Source of the DNA: Enoplosus armatus
Taxonomy: Eukaryota; Chordata; Actinopteri; Centrarchiformes; Enoplosidae
Direction: 5' to 3'
Assembly (NCBI RefSeq): GCF_043641665.1
Contig: NC_092193.1
Coordinates: 20,858,784 to 20,922,783 of the forward strand
DNA length: 64,000 nt
The stretch's first letter is position 1. Each line of letters starts with the position of its first letter. A program made the translations under genes and the position numbers. The notes beneath the pieces are model-generated. The model ran no database searches, was not told where the DNA came from, and was given only the letters and a program-made list of their open reading frames with translations. Shown here piece after piece: positions 13,736-27,115 of the stretch.

Positions 13736-14629
13736 CATCATAATCTACTATCTCATCGTATTTCCATGTGTCTCATCCATTACACTACGTTCTATAACTT
13801 CAGCAATTTTTCATCCGTGACCATCTCAATCTTCAGCAACAAAAACGCCGCCGGAGCGTGACGCCTTCGCCATATGAGCGGTAATTAAAATACTTAAAGA
13901 GCCAATCTGCTTAACTTAACACGTGGGCAAAAAAAAAAAGAAAAAAAGGTTTGACTCACAGTTTAATTCGCAGGCCTCCTGTGACAAAGCTAAAGTTTTG
14001 ACAGCTCAACACAAGTTGCGAATCTATTCAATCTGCAGGTCCAGACTGAGAATGAAAGAAGCTGACCAGCGGCGGAGCGTGATGAGCCTAGTAGAAAAAA
14101 GGTTAACGGCTAGTATATGAAGTCGAGAAGAGAGAAACCAACGCACAGAAAAACCTGCACTTTAGCAACGCGTGGGAGGAAGTTGCAGGCAGAGGTAGCA
14201 GGAGTTGCAGGACGTGAGTGATGGCGTGAAGAGACGTGGTTATTGTCTTACATGCAGAATAAACAGCGTGGGAATGAATGGAAAAGAGTGTACAGAGAGA
14301 CGCCGCACAGATGGATCTCTGTCATGAGTGAAGGGTGGAGTTGCGCATATTTCAGATCTGTGCACCTGCGATTGACATCTGGTTTACTAAGGCAAACGTT
14401 TAATTACACAATCTGCGGCGGGGAGCGTGTGAGAGGCACACTCTGTCACGGGGCGGCGTCCGAAATCAGAACGTGTCGCTGAAACAAGCGTCTCTGAGGC
14501 CGAAATGGGCCGTGTAAAGAAAAGCAAACTGGAAGAGGAGTAAAAGTTGAGGAAGAAAGTTTGTTTTTGACCCTTCCTGCTTGTGGTGGAGTGGATGTGA
14601 ACACGGTAAAATCTGCCATTGGTTGTCAT

Positions 14630-14950
14630 GCTTACATGCTCACAATTACAAAGTTTAGCAGGTGATGTTTACCATGACCACCGTTTTAGTTTTGCATGTT
14701 CGGATGCTAACGTGCAGCTTAGCGCTAACCACAAAGTTGCAGCAGCAGAGGTTGTAAACTAAAGTATTGATGACCTGATGATGGCGCAACATGAAAATTC
14801 AGGCGATAAGGTATCAAAATACAAGGAAACAACCAATCCATCCAATAGTTATATTAATATTACACTCAGTGGAGCGACGTGGCGGACAGACGGACAGATC
14901 GTTGCCTTCCACAGAGCCACGCCTGCAGCATGGTTAACAAAAATACTCAT
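14630..14950 (+). repeat. Dispersed fish repeat, copy 1
   Basis: It contains GATGTTTACCATGACCACCG, GTTCGGATGCTAACGTGCAG, GACCTGATGATGGCGC, AATCCATCCAATAGTT and GTGGCGGACAGACGGACAGA, and ends in AGAGCCACGCCTGCAGCATG. These are ordered phrases of one abundant teleost interspersed repeat. This copy has an internal deletion compared with 33990-34610. Any open frames over it are chance. Confidence 0.7.
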
Positions 14951-17594
14951 GAAGCAAAATGGCAGGAATGCAAGGAAGGCAGTGATTAAACCCTATCTGG
15001 ACTTGTTAAAGTGAAATATTAAAAAAAGTTACACATTAGAAGCTCAGTAAACATCAAGTTCATGTTCAGGTTTAATGACCACACAGCCAGAACTCTGTCC
15101 ACCTTTTGTTCGGAACTCGTTCGGCACCCCTCCTCTGTCGCATTTACGTTTCCGCTGAAAACAAGCCCGTTCAATTTTGTTCCACGCATATCTGCACCTG
15201 TTTTTTTTTTTTTTTTTTTTTAGAGGTGGACGATTTTCCCCACACAAAAAAAACCAAGCAAACCAGCACAATTGCAATAAAAACCCCTCTCCTAATAGCA
15301 TCCTCTTGTTACTGTTGCTGTTTGTGCGATCCTTTGTTAAACACAGGATGCAGGCATATATAGCAGGTGTGTCCGTAGGCACAGGGATGGTCTGGAATGC
15401 TGAACTGTGCTTCAAAAGCATTAATATCTTTGATCAATATCTTTACATCACTTTCACACATTCAAATTGACAAAACACTCGGCCAGTGCTTTCATCTCAC
15501 CTGAGGTCCGGTACCTGTGATGGCGACCCGCATCAGAGGCGTGATCCGCTGCAGGGTGCAGCTCTGACACTTAAAGACTGGAACCAACTATTTTTTTTTG
15601 TTTGTTTTTTAAACAGTGGTTTAAAAACGGAGACAAAATGACAGATTGGAGCTTAAGCACAGGGCCGACTAGATGTGCTGGATGGCAGGAAACGGGTGCA
15701 CAGAGCCCTGACTTGGCAATATTTTCAACTATGACACACATCAAGTATGCTGATTATGAAAAGGGCTGCAAAAATGTAATTATATTATGCTAAATGGATT
15801 GAAAAGCCTGTGAAATGATGTTGTAATACATTTAAAGTGTGACAGTTGATGAATCAGCCTAAAGAATGTCTGTTTATGCAATAGTTCACAAGGACGTGTT
15901 TCTCTTTTTTGTGTGTTTTCTGAACTGGGGTATGGTGACAAGCTGCTTCCCAGAACACACACTTTCCTTGTTAATCACTACGCAGCTCCGCTGGTTGACC
16001 ACCTTGTTCAATCACATTTTGACATGTCGTGTTTACACACAGGATTCAAACCAGACCAGCGGCAGCCTCCTCCCGGGCAACCTTTTAGTTTTGTTTTCTG
16101 CCAAGCAGTGCCTCCGATCTATATGCAGAATGTGGAACACAGTCTAATTAATTCCACTCGCCAATTTGTCCGCATTTCAGTGCGTATGTGAGGTCTTCTG
16201 TCTAATCACTGCCGGGTTTAGAGCGCAAAGTGAGGGAACGTGTCGAACAGCGGGTCAAGTTGCTCATGCATGCTGGGTGCTGAGCGGGGGAAGAACACAG
16301 AACGTCAGAACGTCAGAACTAGTACATGCAAATTTGCGCAGCTGTCGACAACACCGGGCAGAAATATGTTTTTCCCTCCGTTTTATGTATAGGATTTGAA
16401 ATCAATAAATCATACTGAGTGGTGTTGTTGTCGTGATGAGACATTTCAATCTCTGCAGTGTGAGCGCGCGCACGGTTCTCTGCCAAATCGTGTTCAATAA
16501 TAAATAAATCAGATTAATCTCTATCCCGCTGTTGTTTACCTATCCGGGGAATCTTAATATCAAAGTGTTTGGGAAGCCTTTTTATTCTCTGATGTGTTTC
16601 CATCTGTTGACATTTATGCGTATGATGTACTGTAAAGGGAATTTCACATGCTCTGTGTGCTGTATTTTTATCTGTAGCCGTGGGTATTTGTTAAGCTTGT
16701 TATGTGGCGAAGGTAAGGTCTTGTTTTTTTTAAGGTTTTCTGTATTTTGAAAAGAATATTATCACCTGGCAGGTGATAGTGTATTCTGGTGTGACTGAGT
16801 TGAGCATTTGAGAGTGAACTGCACAAGTGAGCATCATTTTTGTTTGCCTTGCATACACTCAGTCGACATACTTCTGAATCGTACACACGTTATCTTTTGT
16901 TTGAAGTGAAAATTAAACTAAGCTGGTGTCACGCAGTGTTAACCAGCTCGCTCTGTGAAATCCACTTCCCCCAGTAATTTGCCACTTGGCACACTGTTTG
17001 TGAGAACAAGGGTATCACACAGTTATGAACTTTAAAGTCCATCCGAAACATTTTGTTGCTGTCACAAAGCATGAAAGTGATTTTAACCCCCCCCCCCTAA
17101 AAAAAAACAAAACAAACTAGCTGGCAGGGGAACAGCGATGCAGTGAATACAAACTTGTGCGGGGAACTAGCCGGCAGACTGACACTAACAGCACACTTTG
17201 TCACTGTGAATGTTTGGGAGGTAGCTCATTCAGCGGATGAAGTTGCAGGACAAAGACACGCCTTCGTCTTTAAAGAGAAGGACACGTGGTAGGTAATGTC
17301 TGAGCGGGTGGCAGTTCGAAAGTCTGTAGCTCCTCTCACTGCCAACCTGCGATAAAACAATGACTTTACGGATTCAGCCAAATAAAGCACTAAATGAAAC
17401 ACGAGACATAAGCAAAGAGGTTATTTTTACACGTAGACAGAATCAGTGAAATATAAATATTAATCTCTCTCTCTATATATATATATATATGTGAACGGTG
17501 ACAATTATCGGATAATTGCAAACGAACATAGTTTAGCAGTAGCACAAGTAGAGAAGAGCCATCTATCTACAAGGGCACACTTTCCACCAGGAAT

Positions 17595-17636
17595 GTGGGG
17601 TGGGGGGTGGGGGTGGGGGGGGGGGGGGGGGGGGGG
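17595..17636 (+). repeat. G-rich tract with quadruplex potential
   Basis: Runs of G separated by single T (GGGGTGGGGGGTGGGGGTG and then about 22 G) give many possible G-quadruplex registers on the plus strand, which is the non-template strand's complement for the minus-strand gene. Confidence 0.75.
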
Positions 17637-18534
17637 CATGGCCTCCAGTTATTTCTCAGAGCAATCAGCTTAACAAGCAGCAGTGAGTGGTGCAGCGAGT
17701 CCTCCTCTGACTTTTTTTTTTTTTTTTTTTTGCCCTGGTTTTTGCCTCTCAGGCTACACACAGGCCGCCCTGTCTTATTGGTGAAGGTTGTCCGCGCTGT
17801 ATGCAACCTGAAAGCAAATTTTTTTTATCCACGTTTAATATTGTAGATGTAGTATATACATCTGTCAAAGACCACATCACAGGGCTCTTTGTAGTAAACA
17901 TGGAAATACAACAGAATCTCTCAGAAAGTATCCGGTATCCATGAAAGGAAACTAAAAAGATGTTAAGTGCGTTAACAAAAAAAAATGTGCTATGTTATGC
18001 TTTAACCTCTGTATCCATTATTTAGTTCATGTTTATTGGTCATACCGGACCAAATGAGGCCGTGACAGCAAAATCCATAGGTAAATTGGACTTACCGGAC
18101 GTGTGTTTTATTGCTTATGGGTCGAACTTTTCATTTGTAACAGGAGGAATGTCTTATTCCTTCTTTTCAAAGTGACACTGTCTTGCACACTAAAAGTATG
18201 TAAGTGTATGAGTAAGTGTATTAGTGGTGGGGGTTTGCGATCATCATTACAATGAGAAGTACAAGAAGCAATGATATTATTGCAAGGTTCACTTGTGCGC
18301 GGATACACACAAATCCCACGCAGCAAGACAGAGAGTTTGCTACATGACAACACACACACAGCTCAGTAATGTGCCTTGATTGCAAATTAAAAAAGGACTC
18401 ACGCCAGGCGGTAGATTACAAAGCTGGCAAAGCTGCTGCTTTTAGACATTTGTGAAGACAGTGGGGACGGTGACGGATTTACCACTAAGACAACCCAGCT
18501 GACTTTACAGTTATTTCTCCAACTGTCCTTGATA

Positions 18535-18707
18535 TCTCTCTCTCTCTCTCTCTCTCTCTCCATCTCCCTCACTCTATCCTTCTTGCTTTCTGTCTCTCTA
18601 TGGGAAAGATATTTCTGTCACACGTCCTCATTAAATCACAGACCAGCTAGACTCTGCAAGTTGAGAAAATGCCTTAAAAAGCACACACACACACACACAC
18701 ACACACT
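18535..18707. repeat. (TC)n and (CA)n microsatellites
   Basis: A TC run at 18535-18560 followed 120 bases later by a CA run at 18682-18707. Confidence 0.9.
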
Positions 18708-19470
18708 ATCGTAAATGAATGAGCATGCTACCCAGCACAGTACACAGACAGAGTTTGCCTAATCCCTAGTTAATGAAAGCAAGAGGAGGCTGGGTCCAAC
18801 AAACTCTTGCCGTTTGCCAGCCAGTGCAAATCCACTGTGAAATGAGTGCTATTTATAGAAAATGCCAATTCTATGATAAGGCCGGTGTTTCTCATCAAAA
18901 TTCACTTCACAAACACGTTCATTTTTCAAAATTATGAGAAAAGAAACCCCCAGCAAGACCACTAAGAGAGGACGAACAGCCATTCAGGCTGGAATGACCC
19001 GTTTCCAGCTGTGATCAAAACAGAGAAAAAACGTGGATTTTTTTTGTCCTCTGCGTATTAAAGAAACCAGATTTTCTACTTTAAATATACAGACAGAGAG
19101 AGAGAGAGAGGGGGGGGGGGGTATAAATGGGAAAAAGAAGTCATAAATACTGCGGTTTGGAGCTCAGAGCAGCAGAGGGGCCATGTTGCACAAGACAAAT
19201 GGTCCGTTCGCTCATCAGCGTGTGAACACACTGGATTGTCCTGGAGGAAGCTGGGGGTCGAGAAAATTGGGTTGACTGATAGGATGGGGTGTGGTGCTGT
19301 GGGGTTGGAGGTGGGGACAGAGCGAGCAGAGCAGAGCAACAGACAAAGACTTTAATTAAGTTCTGAGGGAAGTCCACACGGCAGGGCATTGATATTTATT
19401 ATGCTGCGAAGACACTGTGGACTCCTCTATATCCACACAAATAAGATGGAAATGTGTGATTATTTTAAGT

Positions 19471-19498
19471 TGTGTGTGTGTGTGTGTGTGTGTGTGTG
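19471..19498. repeat. (GT)n microsatellite
   Basis: About 14 units. A separate GA run followed by 11 G lies at 19093-19121. Confidence 0.9.
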
Positions 19499-20267
19499 CA
19501 TAGACTATGTAGTCAAGTTTAAATATATTACATGCAGCGTTATTGACATTTCATTATCTCAGACAGCGAGAGGCACGTCTACCTCATTTCTAGCCGCAGT
19601 GGACAGCTATTTTCAGCAAGCACTCTCTGACGAAGCCACTGTACCCGACCTGCCCAGCACCAAATGGTAGGTGTGTGAATTCAGTGACTAGCTGGTGAGC
19701 AAAGTGGAACATTCGGCAGCTGGAGATGTGTATTTTTCCACCGGATTTGGTGGACACCGAACCAGAGCTCACCAACACGACGTGAGCGCTGTGGAGTTTT
19801 TGTTGCTTTCTATACAGCTAGAATGAAATGCCAATAAACCACGGCAATATACGTATATTCATAGCTTATATAAGGTAATACGTTTGGTCAATCGTGGGAT
19901 ATAAGCTTCTTTTCAATATCAATCAATGTTACTTTGGAATACAACCCTTGCAGCAGTGTTTTATGTGAGAAATTCTGCTGTTGTATATTATGAATTGCGC
20001 TCATATGGGTAGGCTTTGTTCGTGTGGTGCTCCACGGCCAACAGCGTAGATACAGACACAGGTTCGGTTGCATCGCTCAAGTTTCCTTCATTCGAGTGGA
20101 GATTCTCATTTTGAATCATGAATCCCGACCTCTGTCTTACTCAAACGACGCCTCACTAAAACAGACAGTTGCTGTGCTGTTCATGAATTCATGACTGAAT
20201 AGCCGTACTTGAATATCAAGAAACTGTGAGGAGTTACGTTAGCTACTTGTTTGTTTGCATTCTCAGG

Positions 20268-20300
20268 TGGATGTGCAGGTCGAGACGTGCTGCACATCCA
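20268..20300. other. Perfect 11-base-pair hairpin
   Basis: TGGATGTGCAG at 20268-20278 and its exact inverse CTGCACATCCA at 20290-20300 enclose an 11-base loop. No miRNA family is recognised, and the stem is short for one. Confidence 0.6.
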
Positions 20301-22344
20301 AATACGAGAAGCGGTCAAAGCTCCGGCTCAGTGGCGGGAGGGAATGTTTCACTGAATTTGGAGCGATTGCAGCAAACTGTGCTATACAAACTGTATCAGT
20401 CAGACTAAGGTTATGCAGTCGGCCAATCAGAGGTAAGGTACTAGATGCTATTATACTACAAGTTCAGAAATCGCCTCTTGCAACCATTTTGAGCAATAGC
20501 TTGAATAGATACGCCCCACTCTTATGTTGCCATCTTAGCTCCACCGGACTGAAACCTTCCAAACCAGAACAACTGAAGACATATATTGGCATGTAGGGCA
20601 TTTAATTTGGTGTGTGTTTGTGACTGGTGCTACTTCCCAGTTATCATCAGTGTCGCGCTCTCAAATGAGGCTGCACTTACTTAAATTCACGATCCATGTA
20701 GACCGACTCTGTACACCGTACTCTAATACGCTGCAATATATCAGTTTTCGAAGGCCCACACAGTATTAAATTATGACTAGACTCAAATATAATCTTGGAT
20801 CACATCATTCATACTCCAGTCATAATTCAATTAAGAACATGCTTTCTAAAGTAACTGACATCAGATGTGTCCAAGAGAGTTCAGTGCTCCATCCCCAAAA
20901 ACGTAGCAACACAGCTCAGGTCTAAACACAGAAAGTATTGCGGCGCATGAGGGTAATACTCCAAGACAAAACTCAAATGTACAATAAAAAAATGATTTTG
21001 ATGAAATGGTATATACAGTATATATATTTGTTTTCTGGTAAATGTATGATTTTAATCTGGGAATATTGCCACCCTTCCAGGCTCAATTTGTTTTTTTTTT
21101 GACCTACACATGGCCCTCACACACCGTCGTAGTCATGACCAACAGAAAGACAGAGAAAAAAGATAGAAACGGGCACAGAAAAAAAAGATGACGGAAAAAT
21201 GCAGGAGTGTGAAGAGTTGGAACATTCAGCAGAGAATTCCCTGCAGGCAGGACTTAGAGAGGGAGGGAGAAAGATTAGAAAATGAAAAAAAGGAGAAAAA
21301 ACAACAACAGAGAGCTCAGTCCTTGGAAAAGAAAATGAAGTAAACGGGTCAAAAATGCTCATTTTTATGGCGAGAGCAAAAAACAAACAAACCCAAGATT
21401 AATAAGAGAAAGAGAGAAAGTGCTGATGAAGCCAGGCCGGCTGCCTCTCCACTCCTCCATCTCCTCCTCCACGTGTTGCCGCCGAGGAGAATAAAATGTT
21501 TAAAATTTCATCTGTGGGACGACCTTGAGCGTCTGCGAGTGGAATTCAATTTCTGTGGAGAAGAGTGGATGTTGGAGTGGCTGGACTGAAACAGATCATG
21601 TTGGACATGATTAGTGAATAACACATGGAGGGCTACAATACATAATGAATCACAACGGGCTTGCCGCCTGTACTTCAGTGAGCAGTGTATTTCAGATAAG
21701 AGGTGAAGGTGAATTGATGTCGGGATTGTCTCGCTGGATAATTTGCTCAAGTTCAAGAAAAGCAAAAAAAAATTCACCGCGCACAAACCAACAACAGGAC
21801 ACTTCCAACATCCTCAATGGAAGTGTCAGAACTACATGATGTCTGAAAGACATTTTTCCTGCCTCGCGTTGTTATTAGACATAATGCAAGCACTATCAAT
21901 GTTTGTCATAACACAACTGGACCACACGTGTGTGTCAGAGACTTCCAAAATGCATAGGACCAATGCAAGAAACAGATTCATAGGACTGTTCTCTGATCTG
22001 CCATCACACGGGTTTCACCCAGGCACAAAAAGGACTTGGTGCTATAACAACAACCACATCTGCCTTTGCCTCAGAAAGACGAAAGTCGTAATTCGCACAG
22101 AGCACAAGACAGCCCTGTCTACTAGAAATGACGTTCATATACTGCTAGATACATTTTGCTCGTTACATTTAGGGAGAAACCTGATGTCTGTTCCCTGGAG
22201 GAAAAACATAACGTGACCTGGCCAAGTGCGACATTTTTCTACCGTACAGACGTAGTCAGATGAGAAAGATTAGGAAAAGATTGTGGTTTCGGTTCAAATG
22301 TATGTACCTGAGAGCCCAGTCTTTGCCTAACCTTAAGGGCTTGC

Positions 22345-22640
22345 GTCCACCAAAGCGTTTTCTTTTTCTTTCTCAGCTGAAAAAGGCCCGGCAGGAATAT
22401 GCCCCTCCTCCGCTGTGATTGGACGGCTGGGTAAAAAGTGACATCATTTCACCCAAAGCGGAACATTTCTCAACTCTCGGCGACCAGACCACCACCATTT
22501 GAAACCCGTCTGAGTGCCCTGATTTAAAAGAAAATGGAATGAACTTCAATTGAACCTCGCGATTATTGTCTGGTCCCCGGTACTGAAAACACAGGTGTGG
22601 ATCTATGAGTAGATCCGCACCGCACAAACTACTGTGTGAT
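22345..22640. repeat. Possible dispersed repeat
   Basis: The phrase GCGTCCACCAAAGCGTTTTC, then CAGCTGAAAAAGGCCCGGCA and CTCCGCTGTGATTGGACGGC, resembles a recurrent fish MITE-like sequence. The class is unknown. A chance open frame of 92 codons covers it on the minus strand. There is little support beyond the recalled phrases. Confidence 0.3.
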
Positions 22641-23853
22641 ACTGCACCCACTATGTTATCTGCTAAGCATATTTGACACAGTCATACATTACGGCTTTCA
22701 ATATTGCAACGGTGGAGGTATTTTGCAAGACTTTATTGGAGTTTACGGAGAGCTGTGAAAACTACATCTGTGGCCCTGAAGTACTGCATTCACACAGTAG
22801 CTGCGAGCAACTCCCTAACCCACCCTGTCCTTTCCCTAAAAACTTAAAGCGCCCCAAGTTATCACAAACACTAAGCTGACTCAGACAGACCATTCATTCC
22901 CTATGATATCTTTTAGGCTTCCACTTTTGATGAAATAAACCTGTCTAAAACGGCTGTTTTGCTGAGCGAGGAAAATGACTCACAGCTGTCTGCTAGATAG
23001 CAGATTTAAGGCAGACTGCTCGTCTTTTCTTTTTTTTGTGTGTGTGTGTGTACGTCTCTGTGCGAGGACACGAGCATATGGGATAACTACCCATGCTTGT
23101 CCGCAGAAGCGTAGGTGCCTGCGAGTACCACATCTGGACTACGTGGATCTCTCAATCTGACTGAAGCATTTCGCGAGGATCTGGCGAGCCTGACTCAAGA
23201 CTCCATTACCGGAAAAACAAACACAATTGATTATTTTCTTTCCCTCGCTTGCTTTGCGCTGCACACGCCCATACAGCGGCACGGTGTATGTTTACGCTCC
23301 CAGTGCTCTGCTGCTGCATGCTCACGACTTTGCATTCGAGGCATCATTTATGTTTACATCGGGAAAATGGCGCCTTGCTTGCCAGGTTAGCGGCATCATA
23401 CACAGAATGCGTGCACGTATGAAATTAGTGACAAACACAGCGGAATGTATTACAAGTGGACATGAAGTTTACGGTTTACGTGTTGCACCCACGCCTTGCC
23501 TTTTCAAAGTCCCGACTGAACCCATGGAACATTAAATAACCGATGAGTCATTAACGATCAGGCAGGCGACGCGATTAGCAGAAACTCTCATTTTCGAAGC
23601 CTTCCTCTCAAAAGGACGTTTACATACGGTTCATTTGCTTTGGCAGATTACGTTTCTTTTATTCTTATAAATATATTGACTGAATATTGTAAGTCTTCTT
23701 TCAGTATATTTCTTTTGTTCTTCTCAGCTGGCAGCTGAAGCTTGAGTAACGCTTTGATGGTTACATCGCGGCAACTCACTCGCACTCGTGCTCGGGTCTC
23801 GTTACATATTTAACCAGAACCACGAGCATTCTGTAGGCTTAGTGACCTCATCC

Positions 23854-24280
23854 CAGTAGTACTCAGATCTATCACCTAAGTAAAAGTACCAATACTGCAG
23901 TGTACAAATGCTCTGTTATAGTAGAAGTAAAAGTACTGCATTTAAACTATACTTATATACTGCATTTTACGTCTTTTATTGCATCTTATGCTATCTTAAT
24001 TGATTTTATTCCGTTTTTTTTTTTATTGCTTGTTTTAATGTCATTCTAATGCTTTTTTAATGTGAGGCACTTTGAATTGCCTCTGTGTTTGAAATGTGTG
24101 CTGCATAAAAAAAAAGCTGCCTTGCCTTAAGTAATAGTGAATAAGTGTAAGTATCAGAAGTAAAAGTACTCATTCAGCAGTGACCATTATCATCCAATGA
24201 CTGGATTATTAATAGTGACGCATCGATGCGTAATTCGCATTTTACTGTTGTAGCTAATCAAGGTGGAGCTAGTCTTAACC
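23854..24280 (-). mobile_element. Second copy of the CAGTGGTGGAA fish MITE, truncated
   Basis: Its left end reads CAGTAGTACTCAGATC, then CCTAAGTAAAAGTACCAATA. After an inserted retroelement tail it continues with AGTATCAGAAGTAAAAGTAC and TCATTCAGCAGTGACCATTA, and with TTGTAGCTAATCAAGGTGGA near the right edge. These are the far-end phrases of the same family as 50552-51251, in the same orientation. The other terminus is missing. Confidence 0.7.
23955..24127 (+). mobile_element. LINE/SINE 3' tail inserted in the MITE
   Basis: The phrase GAGGCACTTTGAATTGCCTC, then GAAATGTGTGCTGCATAAA and a terminal GCTGCCTTGCCTT, resembles the 3' tail of a common teleost retroelement that ends in CCTTG repeats. 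It interrupts the MITE described at 23854-24280. The left boundary is approximate and no target duplication was defined. Confidence 0.6.
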
Positions 24281-27088
24281 CCTTTGTGTACAGTGAGGTC
24301 GTTTGCCCCCCCACCCGAAGAGTCACAAGCTGAATCTGAGGGGTCAGGGGGCGATTAATGGGAGAGGGAAGAAGAGAGAAAAAAAGTTCGGATACACAAA
24401 TCTGTTCTCATTTTTTTTGGACTTTCCTCTAATCTTTGGTTTTGTGAACTGTTTGTTTGTTGTTCACTGACATGAAACCGAGTGAGAGGCTTAGAGGGGA
24501 GAGGTCTCTTTGGTGGAACTGCTAACAGCTCGTACACATCTGAGACGCGACACGAAGATGTTTTGTAAGCGCTCCAAAAGGGTTCCACTGTTTCAAGCTC
24601 TGACGGTGTGATGTATTATACAAGCTTGTCACATTTTTTGGGGGGAATGTATACTCTTAACTTAAAAGTAACTGGTGGTGATGTAAAGAGATATTTCCTA
24701 TGGAAGGTGATGGAGGAGAATGAGCACACGTCCTGCACCGGAGCCTCATGCCTACTGTTGCTGTGGTCCCTCAAAGTATCTGCAACGTGATTAGTGGCGT
24801 CCTCAGTAACAGTACCATGTTCCTTCCCCTCTTTATTTCCACATCATCCTGTGGTAATGTGATTTCCGGAACCCCATTGCATGTAAACTGATACACTCTC
24901 GGCTCTGTCTGTTCTGGTGAGGCGAGTTGTCGGTGAAAGTGCTGACGGGGCTCGATATCAACCCGTTTGGGTTTTTTTTTTTTTTGCGGCAGAGCGGCCG
25001 GACAATCTGTTTCTCATCTCCAACTTCAACTTCAGCTGCTGGAGCAGTTCCACTTCGTTAGATCTGACGAGTTGGATGGGACTCTTTTCCGTCCTCCTGC
25101 TGCAGAATCGCACACGCAAGCGCGCTTTCAAACGCTCACATGAGCACAAACACACGGATCCACGCGAAAAAACACACACACACACCCTCGCGGAAAAAAA
25201 ATACATTTTCGGAGCTGGATGACATCTGCTCCACGTCTGTCTGTAATTGTCTGGTAACCGAACAGGCAGGCGACATTTATCACCCTGCCTCCGCCTGGGA
25301 GAGGCGGATGACATCTCCTCCTTCTCCTCCACCCACACCTCCTCAGATCTTCTTCTGCTGCCTCTGCTTCACAGCTGCTCCACTGTTCACCTCCTCTCCA
25401 CAACATCTCTACAGCTCCTCCTCCTCCTCATCATCATCATAGCCATTCTCGACTCTTTATAATCTGCTCCTCTCACCTCCTCTGCTGTCATATCTTCTTT
25501 TCCTGTTTTTTTTTTATCCCCTTCTCACTGTCTCACCAAACTCCTCCTCCTCATTTTCTTGGGAAGTCTGCACTTTCTTCATCCTGCTCTTCTGTCCAAT
25601 GACTTCAATCTTGTCCTCGCCTCTTTCACCTCCTTCTCTGCCCAGCAGCTATTAGGCCAAGACACTACCGACCCAAGTACATTCAGTATGATGTGACACT
25701 GCCACAGCTGTTTACTCCATAGGGACGACGTTTGCCAGCACGCTGCATCTAAGTCTAATAGCTTTCAATAGCATTAAACATTCATGTGTTATTTAGGATC
25801 TCATCAGTAGCGATGTGATAAGGATCCTGAAACACCACTGACATACTGCTTCTGCAGATGAGACATCTTGTTATTGTATTCAGTGGTTATTGAACTCATT
25901 ATGGAAACATCATGTTTCTGTTGCGAGACAAGCTTTTCTGGCCCCCTTTTTTTTTTGCTATTGCGTCAAGTGATAATTGCAGAGACAGTGGAATTAAAAA
26001 GTCCCCGGTGTATATCCGCTATAGATCAGCTTCGTGGCAGCCTGTCAGAGTGCAGTGGGAAAATAAAAAAATAAAAAAATGAATAAAAGGTTATTAAAAA
26101 AAATGATTAGCAATTTATTACAGTGTTTTTATAAACCTCAGAAGCCCACACAATGACTCATTTCTACAGGAGACGCAGCCCTCCCTGCTGAGGCTGCGTA
26201 TAAGAATGTCTATAAGTCCTCCATGTTGGAGGGGCTGCTGTGCGTCTTATCACTGGATATTTAAAGCAAGTGATACCTGCTTTTCTCTTCTTTTTCTCCA
26301 GTATTTATCTGGATCTGTTTTTCTTTTTGGAAATGGTAACCCATGGTTACAGGCAACCATGTCGGGGGGGGGGGGTAAATATCTAACACGCAATGAAAAG
26401 TATAGCTATGGCGATTCCATTCAATATTCGAGCAGTGTGGCAGAAAAGTGCAGGACTCTGAACCAACCTTTGGAGACCCGGAGAGAGTGCTGAACATATA
26501 GAATATGTATTGGAGACTGCGCAGCCTTCGGCTAAAGGCCCACAACATGACATTTAGTCAGGAGCTGACACTGATCTAAATTCTTTGCAGGGGCTCAAAG
26601 ATGAATCTCATTTATCAAATGTTAACACTTTACTGTAAGTCCCCCAATTTAGCATTCATTAGTAAAATATAAACAAGTAACAAATGGTTTATAAAACGGC
26701 AGCGTCAATATAAAGTATCTGTCGGCAATGACAACTTCTCCTATGAAGAATTATGCATCATTTCATATCTTATATTATTACAACTGTGTTTTACTATGTT
26801 ATCATTCATCAACTTCATACACCAGCCTCCACTTAGGAGTTAAGGTTATTAACAAACACACTTATACGTGCTTGCAGCTACATTATAGTGAGAACAGAAT
26901 CTGCAGCTGAGTCTTTCAGCATTAGCTCCTGAACGCTAGATTTTCTTAAATCCCCACGACACCCTGATGCACAAAAACAAGACAAAGAGAAAGACGTATA
27001 CAGAGAGAAGCATGTTGTCTGGTTTGAGCAGTGAGCGTTGCGTAATTCCCAGCTGGTAACCAGGCAGGGCAGGTGGTGCTAATGTGAG

Positions 27089-27115
27089 GTGTGTGTGTGT
27101 GTGTGTGTGTGTGTG
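27089..27115. repeat. (GT)n microsatellite
   Basis: About 13 units, followed by CTCC-rich low-complexity sequence near 27205-27240. Confidence 0.9.

Noticed and set aside
21743..22216. Open frame of 157 codons on the plus strand
   Set aside because: No family resemblance, no splice context, ordinary intron composition. Frames of this length are expected by chance in 64 kb on six frames.
25128..25462. Overlapping open frames rich in Ser, Leu or Pro on both strands
   Set aside because: These come from CTCCTC and CATCAT low-complexity DNA near 25310-25440 and show no domain.
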